Assembly: GCA_965231815.1 (NCBI GenBank)
Contig: OZ246890.1
Span: 3,348,001 to 3,412,000 of the forward strand
Origin: JAPPFW01 sp965231815
GTDB taxonomy: Bacteria > Actinomycetota > Acidimicrobiia > Spongiisociales > Spongiisociaceae
Length of the DNA: 64,000 nucleotides
Direction: 5' to 3'
Shown here: piece by piece, positions 52,959-62,285 of the stretch
How the letters are laid out: every line of letters begins with the position of its first letter
Position numbering within the stretch: position 1 is the stretch's first letter
Notes under the pieces: model-generated
Seen by the model: the letters and a program-made list of their open reading frames with translations, nothing else
What the model was told of the DNA's origin: nothing
Databases searched by the model: none
Position numbers and translations under genes: made by a program

Positions 52959-53438
52959 TCAGATCTCCCGGTGGCGACGGCTGGAAACAACCCCGGTATC
53001 GAAACCCGCCAGGTTGAGGCGACCCGAAAAGCGGGCATGCTCGATCTTAAGGCACCGATCCTGCACTACCTCGAGTCCGGCATTGATTGCGGTCAGAGCA
53101 GCCTCGTCGTGTCGCAATCCGAGCTGGAACCACACCACCTTGGCACCGATGGAGATCGCCTCGTCCACCACCCCGGGCAGTGCGGAATGCTTGCGGAAGA
53201 TGTCCACGATATCGGGGACCTCAGGAAGATCGGCCAAAGACGGGTAACACTTCAATCCGAGAATCTCGTCGTACATGGGGTTGACCGGATAGACCCTCAA
53301 ATGGGTCCGAGCGATGTAAGCCGCGACGAAGTTGGAAGCCCGCAGCACGTTGCCCGACACTCCAACCAGTGCCACCGACTCGGCTTCCCGGATAATCCGA
53401 AGCCGGGTCTTGGGATCCGCCTCTAGCGTTCTAGTCAT
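52959..53438 (-). CDS. CoA-binding domain protein (YccU-like)
   Basis: 159 residues forming one CoA-binding Rossmann domain: RIIREAESVALVGVSGNVLR, VYPVNPMYDEILGLKCYPSL, PDIVDIFRKHSALPGVVDEA, KVVWFQLGLRHDEAALTAIN, and the ending VVQDRCLKIEHARF. Proteins of this kind occur widely and are often next to methionine-biosynthesis genes. The precise role is unknown. It abuts the metY stop/start region, so it is probably co-transcribed with metY. Confidence 0.85.
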   Translation of the reverse strand: MTRTLEADPKTRLRIIREAESVALVGVSGNVLRASNFVAAYIARTHLRVYPVNPMYDEILGLKCYPSLADLPEVPDIVDIFRKHSALPGVVDEAISIGAKVVWFQLGLRHDEAALTAINAGLEVVQDRCLKIEHARFSGRLNLAGFDTGVVSSRRHREI

Positions 53439-54718
53439 CAGTTGCTCCCCAATGCCTGGTCGAGATCCCAGATTATGTCCTCGATATTCTCGAGTCCCAC
53501 CGAGATCCGGATCATGTCGTCCCCTACACCGGCCGCATCGCGCGCCTCCTGGGGGACCTGCTGGTGGGTCGTGCTGGCCGGATGGATGACCAGCGTCTTG
53601 GCATCACCCACGTTAGCCAGGTGGCTGGCAAGCTCCACTCCCTTAATAAACGAGATGCCCGCCTCGTATCCACCTGCGATACCGAAAGTGAAAACAGCCC
53701 CCGGTCCGTCCGGGGTGTACTTGCGAGCCAGATCGTAGGAGGGATGGGACCGGAGTCCCGGATATGACACCCAGGAGATACGGGAGTCGTTATCGAGGAA
53801 CTCCGCCACTGCTTGCGCGTTAGCGACATGGCGTTCCATACGGAGACTAAGAGTCTCCAGACCGATCAGCAACAAGAAGGAACTGACCGGTGAAAGCGAC
53901 GCACCCACGTCGCGCATCAGTTCGGTGCGCGCCTTCATCAGGTAAGCGTACTCTCGAAAGTTCTCCCAGAACCGGAGGTTGTGGTAAGCGGGTGACGGCT
54001 CGACGATCGCGGGGAACCGTCCGTTGTCCCAGGGGAATTGACCACTTTCGACTATGACGCCCGCAATGACGGTTCCGTGCCCACTGATGAACTTCGTTGC
54101 GGAATGAACCACCACATCAGCACCGTACTCGATCGGGCGGCATAGGGCCGGGGAGGCAAAAGTGTTGTCTACCACCAGCGGCAGCCCATAGGAGTGCGCA
54201 AGATCCGAGATCGATGACAGGTCCAAGACATCAGCACCGGGATTCCCGATCGTCTCGCCGTAGATCAGGCGGGTCCGCCCGTTGATCGCGGCTTCCATCG
54301 CATCGGTGTCGTTCGTGTCTACGAAGGTGGTCTCGATGCCCATCCGACGCAGCGTCACGTCAAACTGAGTAAAGGTCCCTCCATAGAGCGCCCGATTGGC
54401 GATGATATGGTCTCCCGCCTCGCACACGGTAAGGATGGCGAGAAGTTGGGCTGACATTCCCGATGCGGTAGCCAGACCACCGAGCCCGCCTTCGAGCGAG
54501 GCCACCCGTTCCTCGAACGCCGCGTTGGTGGGGTTCCCGATGCGTGTGTAGATGTTACCGAAGCTCTGCAGCGCGAACAGGTCCGCTGCGTACTCGGGAT
54601 CGTCGAATACATAGGAGGTGGTCTGGTAGATAGGCATGGCGCGGGCGCCTGTCTCCGGGTCCGGCCGCTGGCCGGCATGGATAGAACGCGTGTCAAACCC
54701 GAAAGTGTGCTTGCTCAT
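53438..54718 (-). CDS. metY: O-acetylhomoserine sulfhydrylase
   Basis: 426 residues from ATG 54718 (MSKHTFGFDTRSIHAGQRPD). A Cys/Met-metabolism PLP enzyme: MPIYQTTSYVFDD, YTRIGNPTNAAFEERVASLE, LVVDNTFASPALCRP, and the PLP-lysine in VVHSATKFISGHGTVIAG. About 426 residues and the ANRALYGGTFTQFDVTLRRM segment favour the OAH sulfhydrylase branch over cystathionine enzymes. It makes homocysteine from O-acetylhomoserine and sulfide. metX, which supplies the acetylated substrate, is immediately upstream on the same strand. Confidence 0.93.
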   Translation of the reverse strand: MSKHTFGFDTRSIHAGQRPDPETGARAMPIYQTTSYVFDDPEYAADLFALQSFGNIYTRIGNPTNAAFEERVASLEGGLGGLATASGMSAQLLAILTVCEAGDHIIANRALYGGTFTQFDVTLRRMGIETTFVDTNDTDAMEAAINGRTRLIYGETIGNPGADVLDLSSISDLAHSYGLPLVVDNTFASPALCRPIEYGADVVVHSATKFISGHGTVIAGVIVESGQFPWDNGRFPAIVEPSPAYHNLRFWENFREYAYLMKARTELMRDVGASLSPVSSFLLLIGLETLSLRMERHVANAQAVAEFLDNDSRISWVSYPGLRSHPSYDLARKYTPDGPGAVFTFGIAGGYEAGISFIKGVELASHLANVGDAKTLVIHPASTTHQQVPQEARDAAGVGDDMIRISVGLENIEDIIWDLDQALGSN

Positions 54719-54740
54719 GGCCACCTAACCGACGGTGTTG

Positions 54741-55904
54741 TTAACAGGGGAACCCCCACTCGGATTCTAGATGATAACGCAGATGGGGCTCGAACAGGTG
54801 CGGCTCAAGCAGGAAGGCGTCATGACCCTTCTCGGAGTGCACGGTTATCCAGTCGAAGCGGACGCCGGCCTGTTTCAACACTTCTGTCAGTTCCTCCTGT
54901 TCCTCCCGGTAGTAACACACGTCGGAGTCGATGGAGAACACCAGATACTCGTGGGGACCGCCGGACAGCATCTCCGGCAGGGGAACCCCCCTACGAGCAG
55001 CCTCGGCGTACAGGTCGAAATCCTGCCAGGCCCACATGGTTCGAAGGTACGCGTTGGCATCAAAACGCTTCACGAACTTCTGACCTTGGTGCCACATGTA
55101 GCTCTCAAGGGGTAGCCGGACCCTATCCCCTGCCTCGGGTACCACCTCGCCTCGCGCTCGCTCCTCCATCTGTTCGAGGGATACAAAGGTCTTATGCCCG
55201 ATCATCCGCGCCAGAGCAAGCCCCGCATCCGGGGGGGGGCCGTCGTAATAGTCGCCTCCCTTGAAGTTCGGATCATTGTAAATGGCGTTGATTTGCTCGA
55301 AGTCGTGGATCACATGCAAAGCGGTAGCCCGGAGCCCGGCAGCGATCGGAACCACAAAACGAACCCGATCCGGATAGCGGGTTGCCACGTCGAGGCACAT
55401 CATGCCGCCCACGCTCCCTCCCACAACCGCATGCAGACGACCGATTCCTAGTTCGTCGAGCAACCGGAAGTGAGCCCGCACCGTGTCTCCGACCGAGACG
55501 CGGGGGAAGGAACCCCCGAAAGGCTTCATAGTGACCGGGTCAATGCTGGCCGGACCGGTGGAACCGTAACAATGGCCCACCCAGTTGGCGCAGATCACCG
55601 CGAACTTATCGGTGTTCAGGGAGCGACGGGGACCGATGAAGGCATCCCACCACCCGACATGCATCTGTTCGACCCACCGCCCGACAGTACCCGGAACGTG
55701 TGGGTTGTAGCCGGCTGCGTGGTGGCTACCCGTGAGGGCATGGAATAGCAGGATGGCGTTATCTCGTTCCTCGTTCAGGTCGCCATATATCTCATAGGCA
55801 ATCGTGGTTTCGGGCAACGTGGCGCCGCTCTCGAGCACGAACGGGTCTGACTCGCTTCCGAAGGTAAAGAATCGGGTCTCGACCCGCCCTACTCCTGTCT
55901 CCAT
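54741..55904 (-). CDS. metX: Homoserine O-acetyltransferase
   Basis: 387 residues from ATG 55904 (METGVGRVETRFFTFGSESD), preceded by GGAAGGGAC; the longer frame to 56174 overlaps dnaX and is rejected. An alpha/beta-hydrolase acyltransferase: NAILLFHALTGSHHAAGYN, CANWVGHCYGSTGPASIDP, nucleophile elbow VVGGSVGGMMCLDVATRYPD, catalytic Asp in FSIDSDVCYYREEQEEL and His in SEKGHDAFLLEP. It transfers acetyl from acetyl-CoA to homoserine, first committed step of methionine synthesis in this route. 22 nt before metY. Confidence 0.93.
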   Translation of the reverse strand: METGVGRVETRFFTFGSESDPFVLESGATLPETTIAYEIYGDLNEERDNAILLFHALTGSHHAAGYNPHVPGTVGRWVEQMHVGWWDAFIGPRRSLNTDKFAVICANWVGHCYGSTGPASIDPVTMKPFGGSFPRVSVGDTVRAHFRLLDELGIGRLHAVVGGSVGGMMCLDVATRYPDRVRFVVPIAAGLRATALHVIHDFEQINAIYNDPNFKGGDYYDGPPPDAGLALARMIGHKTFVSLEQMEERARGEVVPEAGDRVRLPLESYMWHQGQKFVKRFDANAYLRTMWAWQDFDLYAEAARRGVPLPEMLSGGPHEYLVFSIDSDVCYYREEQEELTEVLKQAGVRFDWITVHSEKGHDAFLLEPHLFEPHLRYHLESEWGFPC

Positions 55905-56057
55905 GTCCCTTCCGTGTTTGCTGGGACCTATAACGATATCAAGGATTCCGGGTGTCCCGATCCATGTCTGGCTCAGGACCCCGGATACGTCCGTGACAAG
56001 TACGGGCGCATACCGGTTCGAGCTTCTCATCGTCGGAGACAGAGTACGATCAACGTT

Positions 56058-57869
56058 GTGGAGTACCAGGCGCTTTACAGGAAGTACCGGCCGCAACGCT
56101 TCGATCAGGTAATCGGTCAGCAACATGTAACCGAGACCCTGGCAAGGGAGATCGTTGAGGGGCGAATAGCTCACGCCTACCTGTTCGCAGGTCCTCGAGG
56201 AACGGGAAAGACCACCACAGCTCGTATTTTCGCCAAAGCTCTGAACTGCCCCTCCCGAGATGGTTCCGGTGAACCTTGCGACAACTGCTCATCCTGTTCC
56301 GAGGTGGCCGGCTCCTCGTCGATGGATGTGATGGAGCTCGACGCCGCTTCGCACAACAAGGTGGAAGACATCCGGGACCTCCGAACCAGCGTGTCGACGG
56401 TGGCCTCGATAGGTGGAGCGAAGCGGATCTTCATTCTCGACGAAGCCCACATGCTCACCAAGTCAGCCGGCAATGCACTGCTCAAGACCCTCGAAGAACC
56501 CCCCGAACATGTCCACTTCGTTCTGGCCACTACCGAGCCCTACCGTTTGCTCGACACGATCCGGTCACGTAGCCAGCAGTTCGACTTCCAGCTGGTCAAT
56601 TCCGAGTTGATAGCCGATCATCTCGACCGGATATGTAAAGAAGAAGGCTATCGCGCTTCCAAGCAGGCTCTGTTAGAGGTAGCCCACCAGGCGACCGGGT
56701 CGGTTCGGGATGCCCTCAGCCTGCTCGAACAGGTAGCGGCGCGGGACGGGTCCGTCACCCGACAGGGTATCCGGGCTGCCAAAGGGTTGGCCGGCCCCGA
56801 AGCAATGTCGACCCTCGTCGAGTCGCTCGTAGCGTCCGACGCCAGGGCCGCTCTCGAGTTGGTTGCCGAACTGGCTGCACGCGGGGTGGACTTACGTAGG
56901 TTCGCAGGCGACGCAATCGCTTTCTTCCGCGGTGTGTTCCTGTGCATGTACACGTCGAAGGTTCAGCGCATCACCGAAACACCGGCAGAAGTCATCGCCG
57001 CATGGGAAGCAGCCTCCCAAAGGCTGCCGACCTCAAGCGTGATGAGAGCGATCGACATCCTCGGCGAAGCTCTCGTCAAGCTCCGAGAAGGTCGTGAAGA
57101 GCGGATGATGCTGGAGTTGTCGATCCTGAAACTGGTCCGACCTGAACTGGACAGCAGCCCGGAAGCATTACTCAACCGTATCGAGAGGCTGGAGAGAGGC
57201 CTCTCCGGTGTCAGGGCGGCGCCTGGGACCTCGGCAACCTCATCGACAAGACCAGGCGACCAACCGCCCCCTCGTCGTAGCCGAGAATCATCAGATGATC
57301 CCGCTCCCGGATCGGAACCCGAACATCGTGCTAAACCGGATGCGAGTGAAGCAACCTTCGGGTCGATGACTCCGGTCCGAGAATCAGAACCGGTCCTGGA
57401 GACCCGATTGAAGTCAGAGCCCGCGGAACGTACGGCCACAGGACCGCCGACCTCGGCCGACTTCGAGCGCATCTGGCCGCAACTGGTAGCGAGCGTGACG
57501 CGGGACATGAGCGTGAGGCTAGGCGCTGTCTTCCGGGAGGCTATGCCGGGAGGGGTGGAAGGTACCACGCTTGTCTTCCTACTTCCGGCCGGGCACGAAT
57601 TCCACCTGGAAACGCTGTCCGCAGATGCGCAACTCCATCGCCATCTGGCCGGACTGGCGGAGAAACTGCTCGGTGTGCGCGTTTCCATCTCCTTCCGCTC
57701 CGCGGACGCTCCGGCAACGGGTAGGGACACGGGCGCCACCGAGGCGATGCCGACGGAACCGCTACCCGACAAGGACAGGCTTGCAGAGGCGCCACCCTCC
57801 ACTATCGATCCCCAATCCCTCCTCGAACAGACCTTCGGCGCGTGGGTCGTGGAGGAGACCGAGACCTAG
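56058..57869 (+). CDS. dnaX: DNA polymerase III subunit gamma/tau
   Basis: 603 residues from GTG 56058 (MEYQALYRKYRPQRFDQVIG); the longer ORF overlaps metX. Clamp-loader AAA+ core: Walker A LFAGPRGTGKTTTARIFAKA at about 41-60, a zinc module of four cysteines (CPSRDGSGEPCDNCSSC), Walker B IFILDEAHMLTKSAGNALLK, sensor LATTEPYRLLDTIRSRSQQF and RDALSLLEQVA. A Pro/Ser/Thr-rich linker at about 390-490 precedes a C-terminal domain (FERIWPQLVASVTRDMSVRL). It loads the sliding clamp and ties polymerase to helicase. Divergent from metX. Confidence 0.95.
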   Translation: MEYQALYRKYRPQRFDQVIGQQHVTETLAREIVEGRIAHAYLFAGPRGTGKTTTARIFAKALNCPSRDGSGEPCDNCSSCSEVAGSSSMDVMELDAASHNKVEDIRDLRTSVSTVASIGGAKRIFILDEAHMLTKSAGNALLKTLEEPPEHVHFVLATTEPYRLLDTIRSRSQQFDFQLVNSELIADHLDRICKEEGYRASKQALLEVAHQATGSVRDALSLLEQVAARDGSVTRQGIRAAKGLAGPEAMSTLVESLVASDARAALELVAELAARGVDLRRFAGDAIAFFRGVFLCMYTSKVQRITETPAEVIAAWEAASQRLPTSSVMRAIDILGEALVKLREGREERMMLELSILKLVRPELDSSPEALLNRIERLERGLSGVRAAPGTSATSSTRPGDQPPPRRSRESSDDPAPGSEPEHRAKPDASEATFGSMTPVRESEPVLETRLKSEPAERTATGPPTSADFERIWPQLVASVTRDMSVRLGAVFREAMPGGVEGTTLVFLLPAGHEFHLETLSADAQLHRHLAGLAEKLLGVRVSISFRSADAPATGRDTGATEAMPTEPLPDKDRLAEAPPSTIDPQSLLEQTFGAWVVEETET

Positions 57870-57950
57870 GATTTCGGCCACGCACAGCCACTTGGGCCGC
57901 TACCACCGTTCGTTCATATTCCCCGACCGATAGCCGGGTGCTAACAGCGT

Positions 57951-58355
57951 CTGGTGTCCCGAACCGGGGTTGCGTTGAAGATTGGGGTAACCATTCGGGT
58001 GCACCGGCAGGCTAGAGGGTCCGAGAGCGCGAAAAACGCCGGAACGGTTGTCGGCATGGGGCCCGCCCCCGCCTCCACCTCCGAGGTCCCCGAACGCGAT
58101 CCGCCGCACCCCGTGGTCGGGGGAGACGGTCGAAACTGTCCGTATTTTGATGATCCCTGCCCCGGTTCGTTCGGTACCGAACAACCCGAACCGGTGGTGT
58201 TTAAGGCTATCTACCATTATGCAACCAGGGTGGGACACTTCCAGACCCCGACACCCCGGAAACCAACGGCCACTACCGGAACACACAGACTGGTTGGATC
58301 AAATCTCTATGACGCGCCTCTCCGGTAGACAAGCGAACTAAGGATTCAGGACACT
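57951..58355. repeat. Family A repeat, copy 3 (degenerate, about 405 bp)
   Basis: Begins CTGGTGTCCCGAA and ends GATTCAGGACACT, with family A spacing. Interior islands such as GGTAACCA near 57990 and GCGAAAAACGCCGG align with the copy at 4931-5310. It fills most of the gap between dnaX and recR (57870-58486), where ybaB is often found. Confidence 0.7.
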
Positions 58356-58486
58356 TTGCCCTGGTCAGCAGACGCAGGGTCAACCAAGAGCCCGTTCTTC
58401 CGCACTGCCCGACAGGGGCTTACGGGTTGGAAGCTCCTATTGCCTTGACACGATCCTCGCCGGTGCGGAGGCTACGCTTACTTGGC

Positions 58487-59080
58487 GTGTTCGAGAAGCC
58501 CGTTCAGAAACTAATCGATGAGTTGACCAGACTGCCCGGTATCGGTCGTAAGTCCGCCCAGCGTCTGGCCTTCCATCTTCTCAATGCTGAAGAATCGTAT
58601 GCACGCGGCCTAGCCCGAGCAATCGTGGACCTGCGGGAGCAGACAGCATTATGCACGCGGTGTTACAACGTCACGTCGGGGTTGGAGTGCTCGATCTGCC
58701 TGGATGAACACCGTAATTCGGCCATGGTCTGTGTGGTTGAACGGGCACAGGACATAGCAGTCATCGAGCGGACCCGTGAGTTCGACGGGCGGTACCACGT
58801 ACTTGGTGGAGCCCTGTCTCCCATCGACGGAATAGGACCCTCCCAGTTAAGGATCGACGAACTCTGGAATCGCATCGGAGCGGAAGCGATCACCGAGGTG
58901 ATAGTCGCAACCAATCCGACTATCGAAGGAGACACCACCGCTATGTACTTGGCTCGACGGTTCAAACCGCTGGGAGTGTCGGTAACCCGGCCCGCCAGCG
59001 GGCTGCCCGTCGGCGGCGATATGGATTATGCGGACGAGATTACCCTCGGACGGGCGCTAACGGGTCGCCGCGAGCTTTGA
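58487..59080 (+). CDS. recR: Recombination protein RecR
   Basis: 197 residues from GTG 58487 (MFEKPVQKLIDELTRLPGIG); the ATG-less longer reading to 58427 has no homology. The helix-hairpin-helix LTRLPGIGRKSAQRLAFHLL, a zinc finger of four cysteines (CTRCYNVTSGLECSIC), then a Toprim domain (MVCVVERAQDIAVIERTREF, YHVLGGALSPIDGIGP) and the end SGLPVGGDMDYADEITLGRA. RecR works with RecF and RecO to load RecA at gaps. It follows dnaX, the usual order, but with a repeat in between. Confidence 0.95.
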   Translation: MFEKPVQKLIDELTRLPGIGRKSAQRLAFHLLNAEESYARGLARAIVDLREQTALCTRCYNVTSGLECSICLDEHRNSAMVCVVERAQDIAVIERTREFDGRYHVLGGALSPIDGIGPSQLRIDELWNRIGAEAITEVIVATNPTIEGDTTAMYLARRFKPLGVSVTRPASGLPVGGDMDYADEITLGRALTGRREL

Positions 59081-59439
59081 TACGGGTAGTCAAGCAAAGC
59101 CTCATCTCTCCCCCGTAGCGCTTTCCACGCCTGCGCGCTCACCATCTCCCGCGTCCTTGGCATCCATCAGAGACTCGCTGAACCGGGACATACCGATGGC
59201 TATGAAGTGGACGTAACTTGGATTACTAATGCCCGGCTCTGAACGTCTCTACCAGAACCGACCCGAGTGTCCTTGTGCGATCGAATCCGACGACCACCAT
59301 GATTTCTTCTATCCTTTCCAGATAGCTGGTACTAACCGCCAGGTCGGCTCATAGACACACAACGTTGCGTTAGGGAAGAACCCATGAAGAGCATTCCAGG
59401 CTCTTACAGATCATCCAGGGCTAGTCGGGCAGGTGGTCA
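59081..59439. other. Gap between recR and the dGTPase gene
   Basis: 359 nt. No gene, tRNA, strong hairpin or repeat match was found. It presumably holds the promoter of the dGTPase gene. Confidence 0.4.
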
Positions 59440-60423
59440 ATGGACGGATTGAATTGGGTAGACCGGCAGGAACGGGAGAGGCGGGAACAAACCGTCCTTG
59501 CCCCGCTCGCCACCAAATCGGGGGATTCCCGAGGGCGGGAACATCCGGAGGAGCCCGATCCGCTACGGACTGCCTTCGAACGGGATAGGGACCGCATCGT
59601 GCATTGCAACGCTCTCCGGCGCCTGGCCCGCAAGACCCAAGTGTTCATCGACCCCGAAAACGACCATTTCGTAACCCGACTAACCCATACCCTCCAGGTG
59701 GCCCAGATCGGACGAGCGATGGCGGTCGCCCTCGGGCTCAACGAGACACTGACCGAGGCGATCTGCCTGGGACACGACATAGGGCATGCACCGTTCGGGC
59801 ATACCGGTGAGGACGCCTTGGCCGAGATCCTGGCCGACGGTTGGATGCACTCGGAACACTCCGTCCGGGTTCTGTCGGTGTTGGAGCCGCTAAACCTCTC
59901 CTGGGAGGTACTTGACGGTATCCGGGCTCACCCGTGGAAGGTAGAAACTCCTCCAGCTACCCCGGAAGGTTTGTTGTGCCGCTTTGCAGACCGGATCGCC
60001 TACCTAAGCCATGACCTCATAGACGCCATGCGCGCCGAGATAATCGAATACCGCCAACTCCCCTTCCGAGCTCAAGCTCTGCTCGGAGATCGACATGGCA
60101 GATGGGTGACGGCGATGGTCCACGCAGTGGTAGATGGATCGACAGCAGCCGGAAGGGTGACCATGGACCCGGACATCGCCGAAGCGATGGACGAGTTGAG
60201 GAACTTTATGTTCGAACGGGTCTACCTACGACCGGAAACCAACCGACATCGATCAAAAGCAATACAGATCGTCCAGGACTTGGTACGCCACGTCGAGAAC
60301 CGCAAGGTCGAACCTCCGGATGGTTTCGAGCACGGTAGCTCTCGCCTCCAAATGGCCGTCGACTATGTCGCGGGAATGACCGATCGATACGCCCTGCGCG
60401 TCCACACCGAACATTGCAGTTAG
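59440..60423 (+). CDS. dgt: Deoxyguanosinetriphosphate triphosphohydrolase-like protein
   Basis: 327 residues. The N-terminus has the RTAFERDRDRIVHCNALRRL and KTQVFIDPENDHFVTRLTHT segments. The HD metal site appears as RLTHTLQVAQIGR with LGHDIGHAPFGHTGEDALAE, followed by MHSEHSVRVLSVLEPLNLSW, HPWKVETPPATPEGLLCRFA and ADRIAYLSHDLIDAMRAEII. These enzymes cut dNTPs to deoxynucleosides and triphosphate and help to balance nucleotide pools. The short, dgt-like subgroup often precedes dnaG in actinobacteria, but here manC follows 46 nt later. Confidence 0.88.
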   Translation: MDGLNWVDRQERERREQTVLAPLATKSGDSRGREHPEEPDPLRTAFERDRDRIVHCNALRRLARKTQVFIDPENDHFVTRLTHTLQVAQIGRAMAVALGLNETLTEAICLGHDIGHAPFGHTGEDALAEILADGWMHSEHSVRVLSVLEPLNLSWEVLDGIRAHPWKVETPPATPEGLLCRFADRIAYLSHDLIDAMRAEIIEYRQLPFRAQALLGDRHGRWVTAMVHAVVDGSTAAGRVTMDPDIAEAMDELRNFMFERVYLRPETNRHRSKAIQIVQDLVRHVENRKVEPPDGFEHGSSRLQMAVDYVAGMTDRYALRVHTEHCS

Positions 60424-60469
60424 GAGGGAGGCCGATGATTCCCTCGGCGATGGGTGGGACACGGTTGTC

Positions 60470-61558
60470 ATGATCATTCCCGTGATCCTGGCGGGTGGGC
60501 TCGGCTCTCGCCTATGGCCCCTTTCCCGCCCGGATACTCCCAAGCCTCTGATCCGGCTTGACGGACCCCTGTCGATGATCCAGCAAACCGTCAGGCGAGC
60601 AGCCGCCATACCTGATTCGGGCCGGCCGGTGATCGTATGCGGTGTAGCCCATCACCCGTCGGTAGCCCGGCAGATGGAGGAGTTATGCCTTGACGAGTAT
60701 CTCACTCTCCAGGAACCGGCCGGTCGAGGGACCGCCCCTGCCGCAGCCGCCGCGGCTGTGGTAAGTGACCCTGATGATCTTCTTCTGGTAATGCCCGCCG
60801 ATCACATGATCGAGGATACCGACGACTTCATCTCCGCAGTCGGCTTGGCCGCCGCCGCTGCCCGAGCAGGTTGGCTGGTTACATTCGGTGTCACGCCCGA
60901 CCACCCCGAAACTGGCTACGGATATATCGAACGGGGAAGCCCGATCAAGGGACTGACCGGTACCTACTGCATTGCATCCTTCCGGGAGAAGCCTGATCGT
61001 GCCACTGCGATCGAATACCTGGAGAGCGGCCACTACTGGTGGAACAGCGGGATGTTCCTGTTCAAAGCCGGAACCCTTAGAGATGAACTGCGAGAGTTCG
61101 AGCCGGAGATACTCGTCCATGTCGAGGCTGCGGTTCAGCAGTCCGGAAACCAAGGGACCCGGTCAGACGGCCCGCAAGCGAGGATGCTGGACCATGACTC
61201 CTTCCTGAAGTCCCCCAACGGCTCAATCGACCGGACCGTGATGGAGCGAACACAACGGGGAGCGGTGGTGCCGCTGATGGCAGGTTGGAATGATATCGGA
61301 ACATGGGCGGCTCTATGGGAAACGGGATCCAAGGATGGCCGGGCCAACGTGGTCTCGGGCGCCGCCCACCTGTATAACGTTTCATCCAGTTACGTAAGGG
61401 CGCGGGATCGACCGGTGGTATTGATCGGACTCGATCGGGTAATAGTGGTCGACGCCGGTGACGCGATCCTGGTTTCCGGGATGGACCACGCTCAGGCCGT
61501 CAAGGAGGCGGCTCGAGAGTTCCGATCGGAGCCGGGGGAACCACCGTTGCGCCCCTAG
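60470..61558 (+). CDS. manC: Mannose-1-phosphate guanylyltransferase
   Basis: 362 residues, nucleotidyltransferase only, without the C-terminal mannose-6-phosphate isomerase half of longer ManC proteins. Landmarks are IIPVILAGGLGSRLWPLSRP, KPLIRLDG, LLLVMPADHMIEDTDDFISA, TGYGYIERGSPIKG, CIASFREKPDRATAIEYLES, YWWNSGMFLFKAG and PLMAGWNDIGTWAALWE. It makes GDP-mannose from mannose-1-phosphate and GTP for cell-surface glycans. Its TAG stop is supplied by the first bases of a family B repeat, so the last codons may have been altered by that insertion. Confidence 0.9.
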   Translation: MIIPVILAGGLGSRLWPLSRPDTPKPLIRLDGPLSMIQQTVRRAAAIPDSGRPVIVCGVAHHPSVARQMEELCLDEYLTLQEPAGRGTAPAAAAAAVVSDPDDLLLVMPADHMIEDTDDFISAVGLAAAAARAGWLVTFGVTPDHPETGYGYIERGSPIKGLTGTYCIASFREKPDRATAIEYLESGHYWWNSGMFLFKAGTLRDELREFEPEILVHVEAAVQQSGNQGTRSDGPQARMLDHDSFLKSPNGSIDRTVMERTQRGAVVPLMAGWNDIGTWAALWETGSKDGRANVVSGAAHLYNVSSSYVRARDRPVVLIGLDRVIVVDAGDAILVSGMDHAQAVKEAAREFRSEPGEPPLRP

Positions 61559-61673
61559 GAAGGTGGTGGGAAACCCCGTACAAAGCGGTTCAGCCTCTTA
61601 CCGCGCAACTCTCTGACCAGGCGGTTTGCCGACGACCGGACCCCGTAAGAAACGTTCTTGACGACCCTCCTAG
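61555..61673. repeat. Family B repeat, copy 1 (119 bp)
   Basis: Begins CTAGGAAGGTGGTGGGAAAC and ends GACGACCCTCCTAG. Shares about four in five positions with 62079-62196, including ACCAGGCGGTTTGCCGAC and CCCCGTAAGA. Its first bases supply the manC stop codon, and its final CTAG is shared with the start of family A copy 2. Confidence 0.85.
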
Positions 61674-62052
61674 TGTCCCGAGTCGGAAGTTCCGCGCACA
61701 TCGCAAGTAACCACCCGGCATGCTTCCGGCACAGACCCGGGTTAAGACCGCGAAAACCGAACTACCCGGATGGGACCCCTCTCAGTGGGACCCACCCCCG
61801 GCCGCCGCCTCCTCAGCGTCGAAACGCGTCCCGCCAACCCCTCGCCCGGCCAAACAGAGGCAAGGCAGAAGAAAACAAGCAAGATGATCCCAACCCCGGT
61901 CCGGCCGGTACCTGACCCAACCGTCGGTGCTTCACGGTTACCAACCAGTATGCAGACCGCGTGTGACAGATTTCCCAGGATGTCGGGTCGCGCCCGCCAC
62001 AAAGATTTCGCGGTCTCCCAAACACGCGCGCAACAACGATTCGCGACACCAG
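61670..62052. repeat. Family A repeat, copy 2 (383 bp)
   Basis: Begins CTAGTGTCCCGAGTCGGAAG and ends GATTCGCGACACCAG. Highly similar over its whole length to 4931-5310. It sits directly against family B copy 1, sharing the CTAG. Confidence 0.88.
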
Positions 62053-62078
62053 GAAGGTACCGAAGAGGAACTAATCAT

Positions 62079-62285
62079 CTAGGAGGGTGCTGAGAAACCC
62101 CTTACAAAGGGGTTCAGCCGCTAACCCACAACTCCATGACCAGGCGGTTTGCCGACCACCTAACCCCGTAAGATTCGTTTTTCAGGACCCTCCTAGCGGG
62201 GGTTCACCGTCCGGCATGCTCCCTGGTAGATGCTGTGTGTACACAGAGCGAACTCCTTGCCACAGACCTTTTAAGCACCCTCCTA
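62079..62285. repeat. Family B repeat, copy 2, with a 12-bp perfect inverted repeat reaching the rpoC stop
   Basis: The 118-bp copy is 62079-62196 (CTAGGAGGGT to ACCCTCCTAG). A longer inverted pair, TAGGAGGGTGCT at 62080-62091 and AGCACCCTCCTA at 62274-62285, is perfect over 12 bp, and its right arm includes the rpoC stop codon. It lies between convergent manC and rpoC and could act as a two-way terminator. Confidence 0.8.

Noticed and set aside
55905..56057. SRP RNA (ffs) upstream of dnaX
   Set aside because: This position can hold ffs in actinobacteria, but the conserved domain IV sequence of the RNA is absent.
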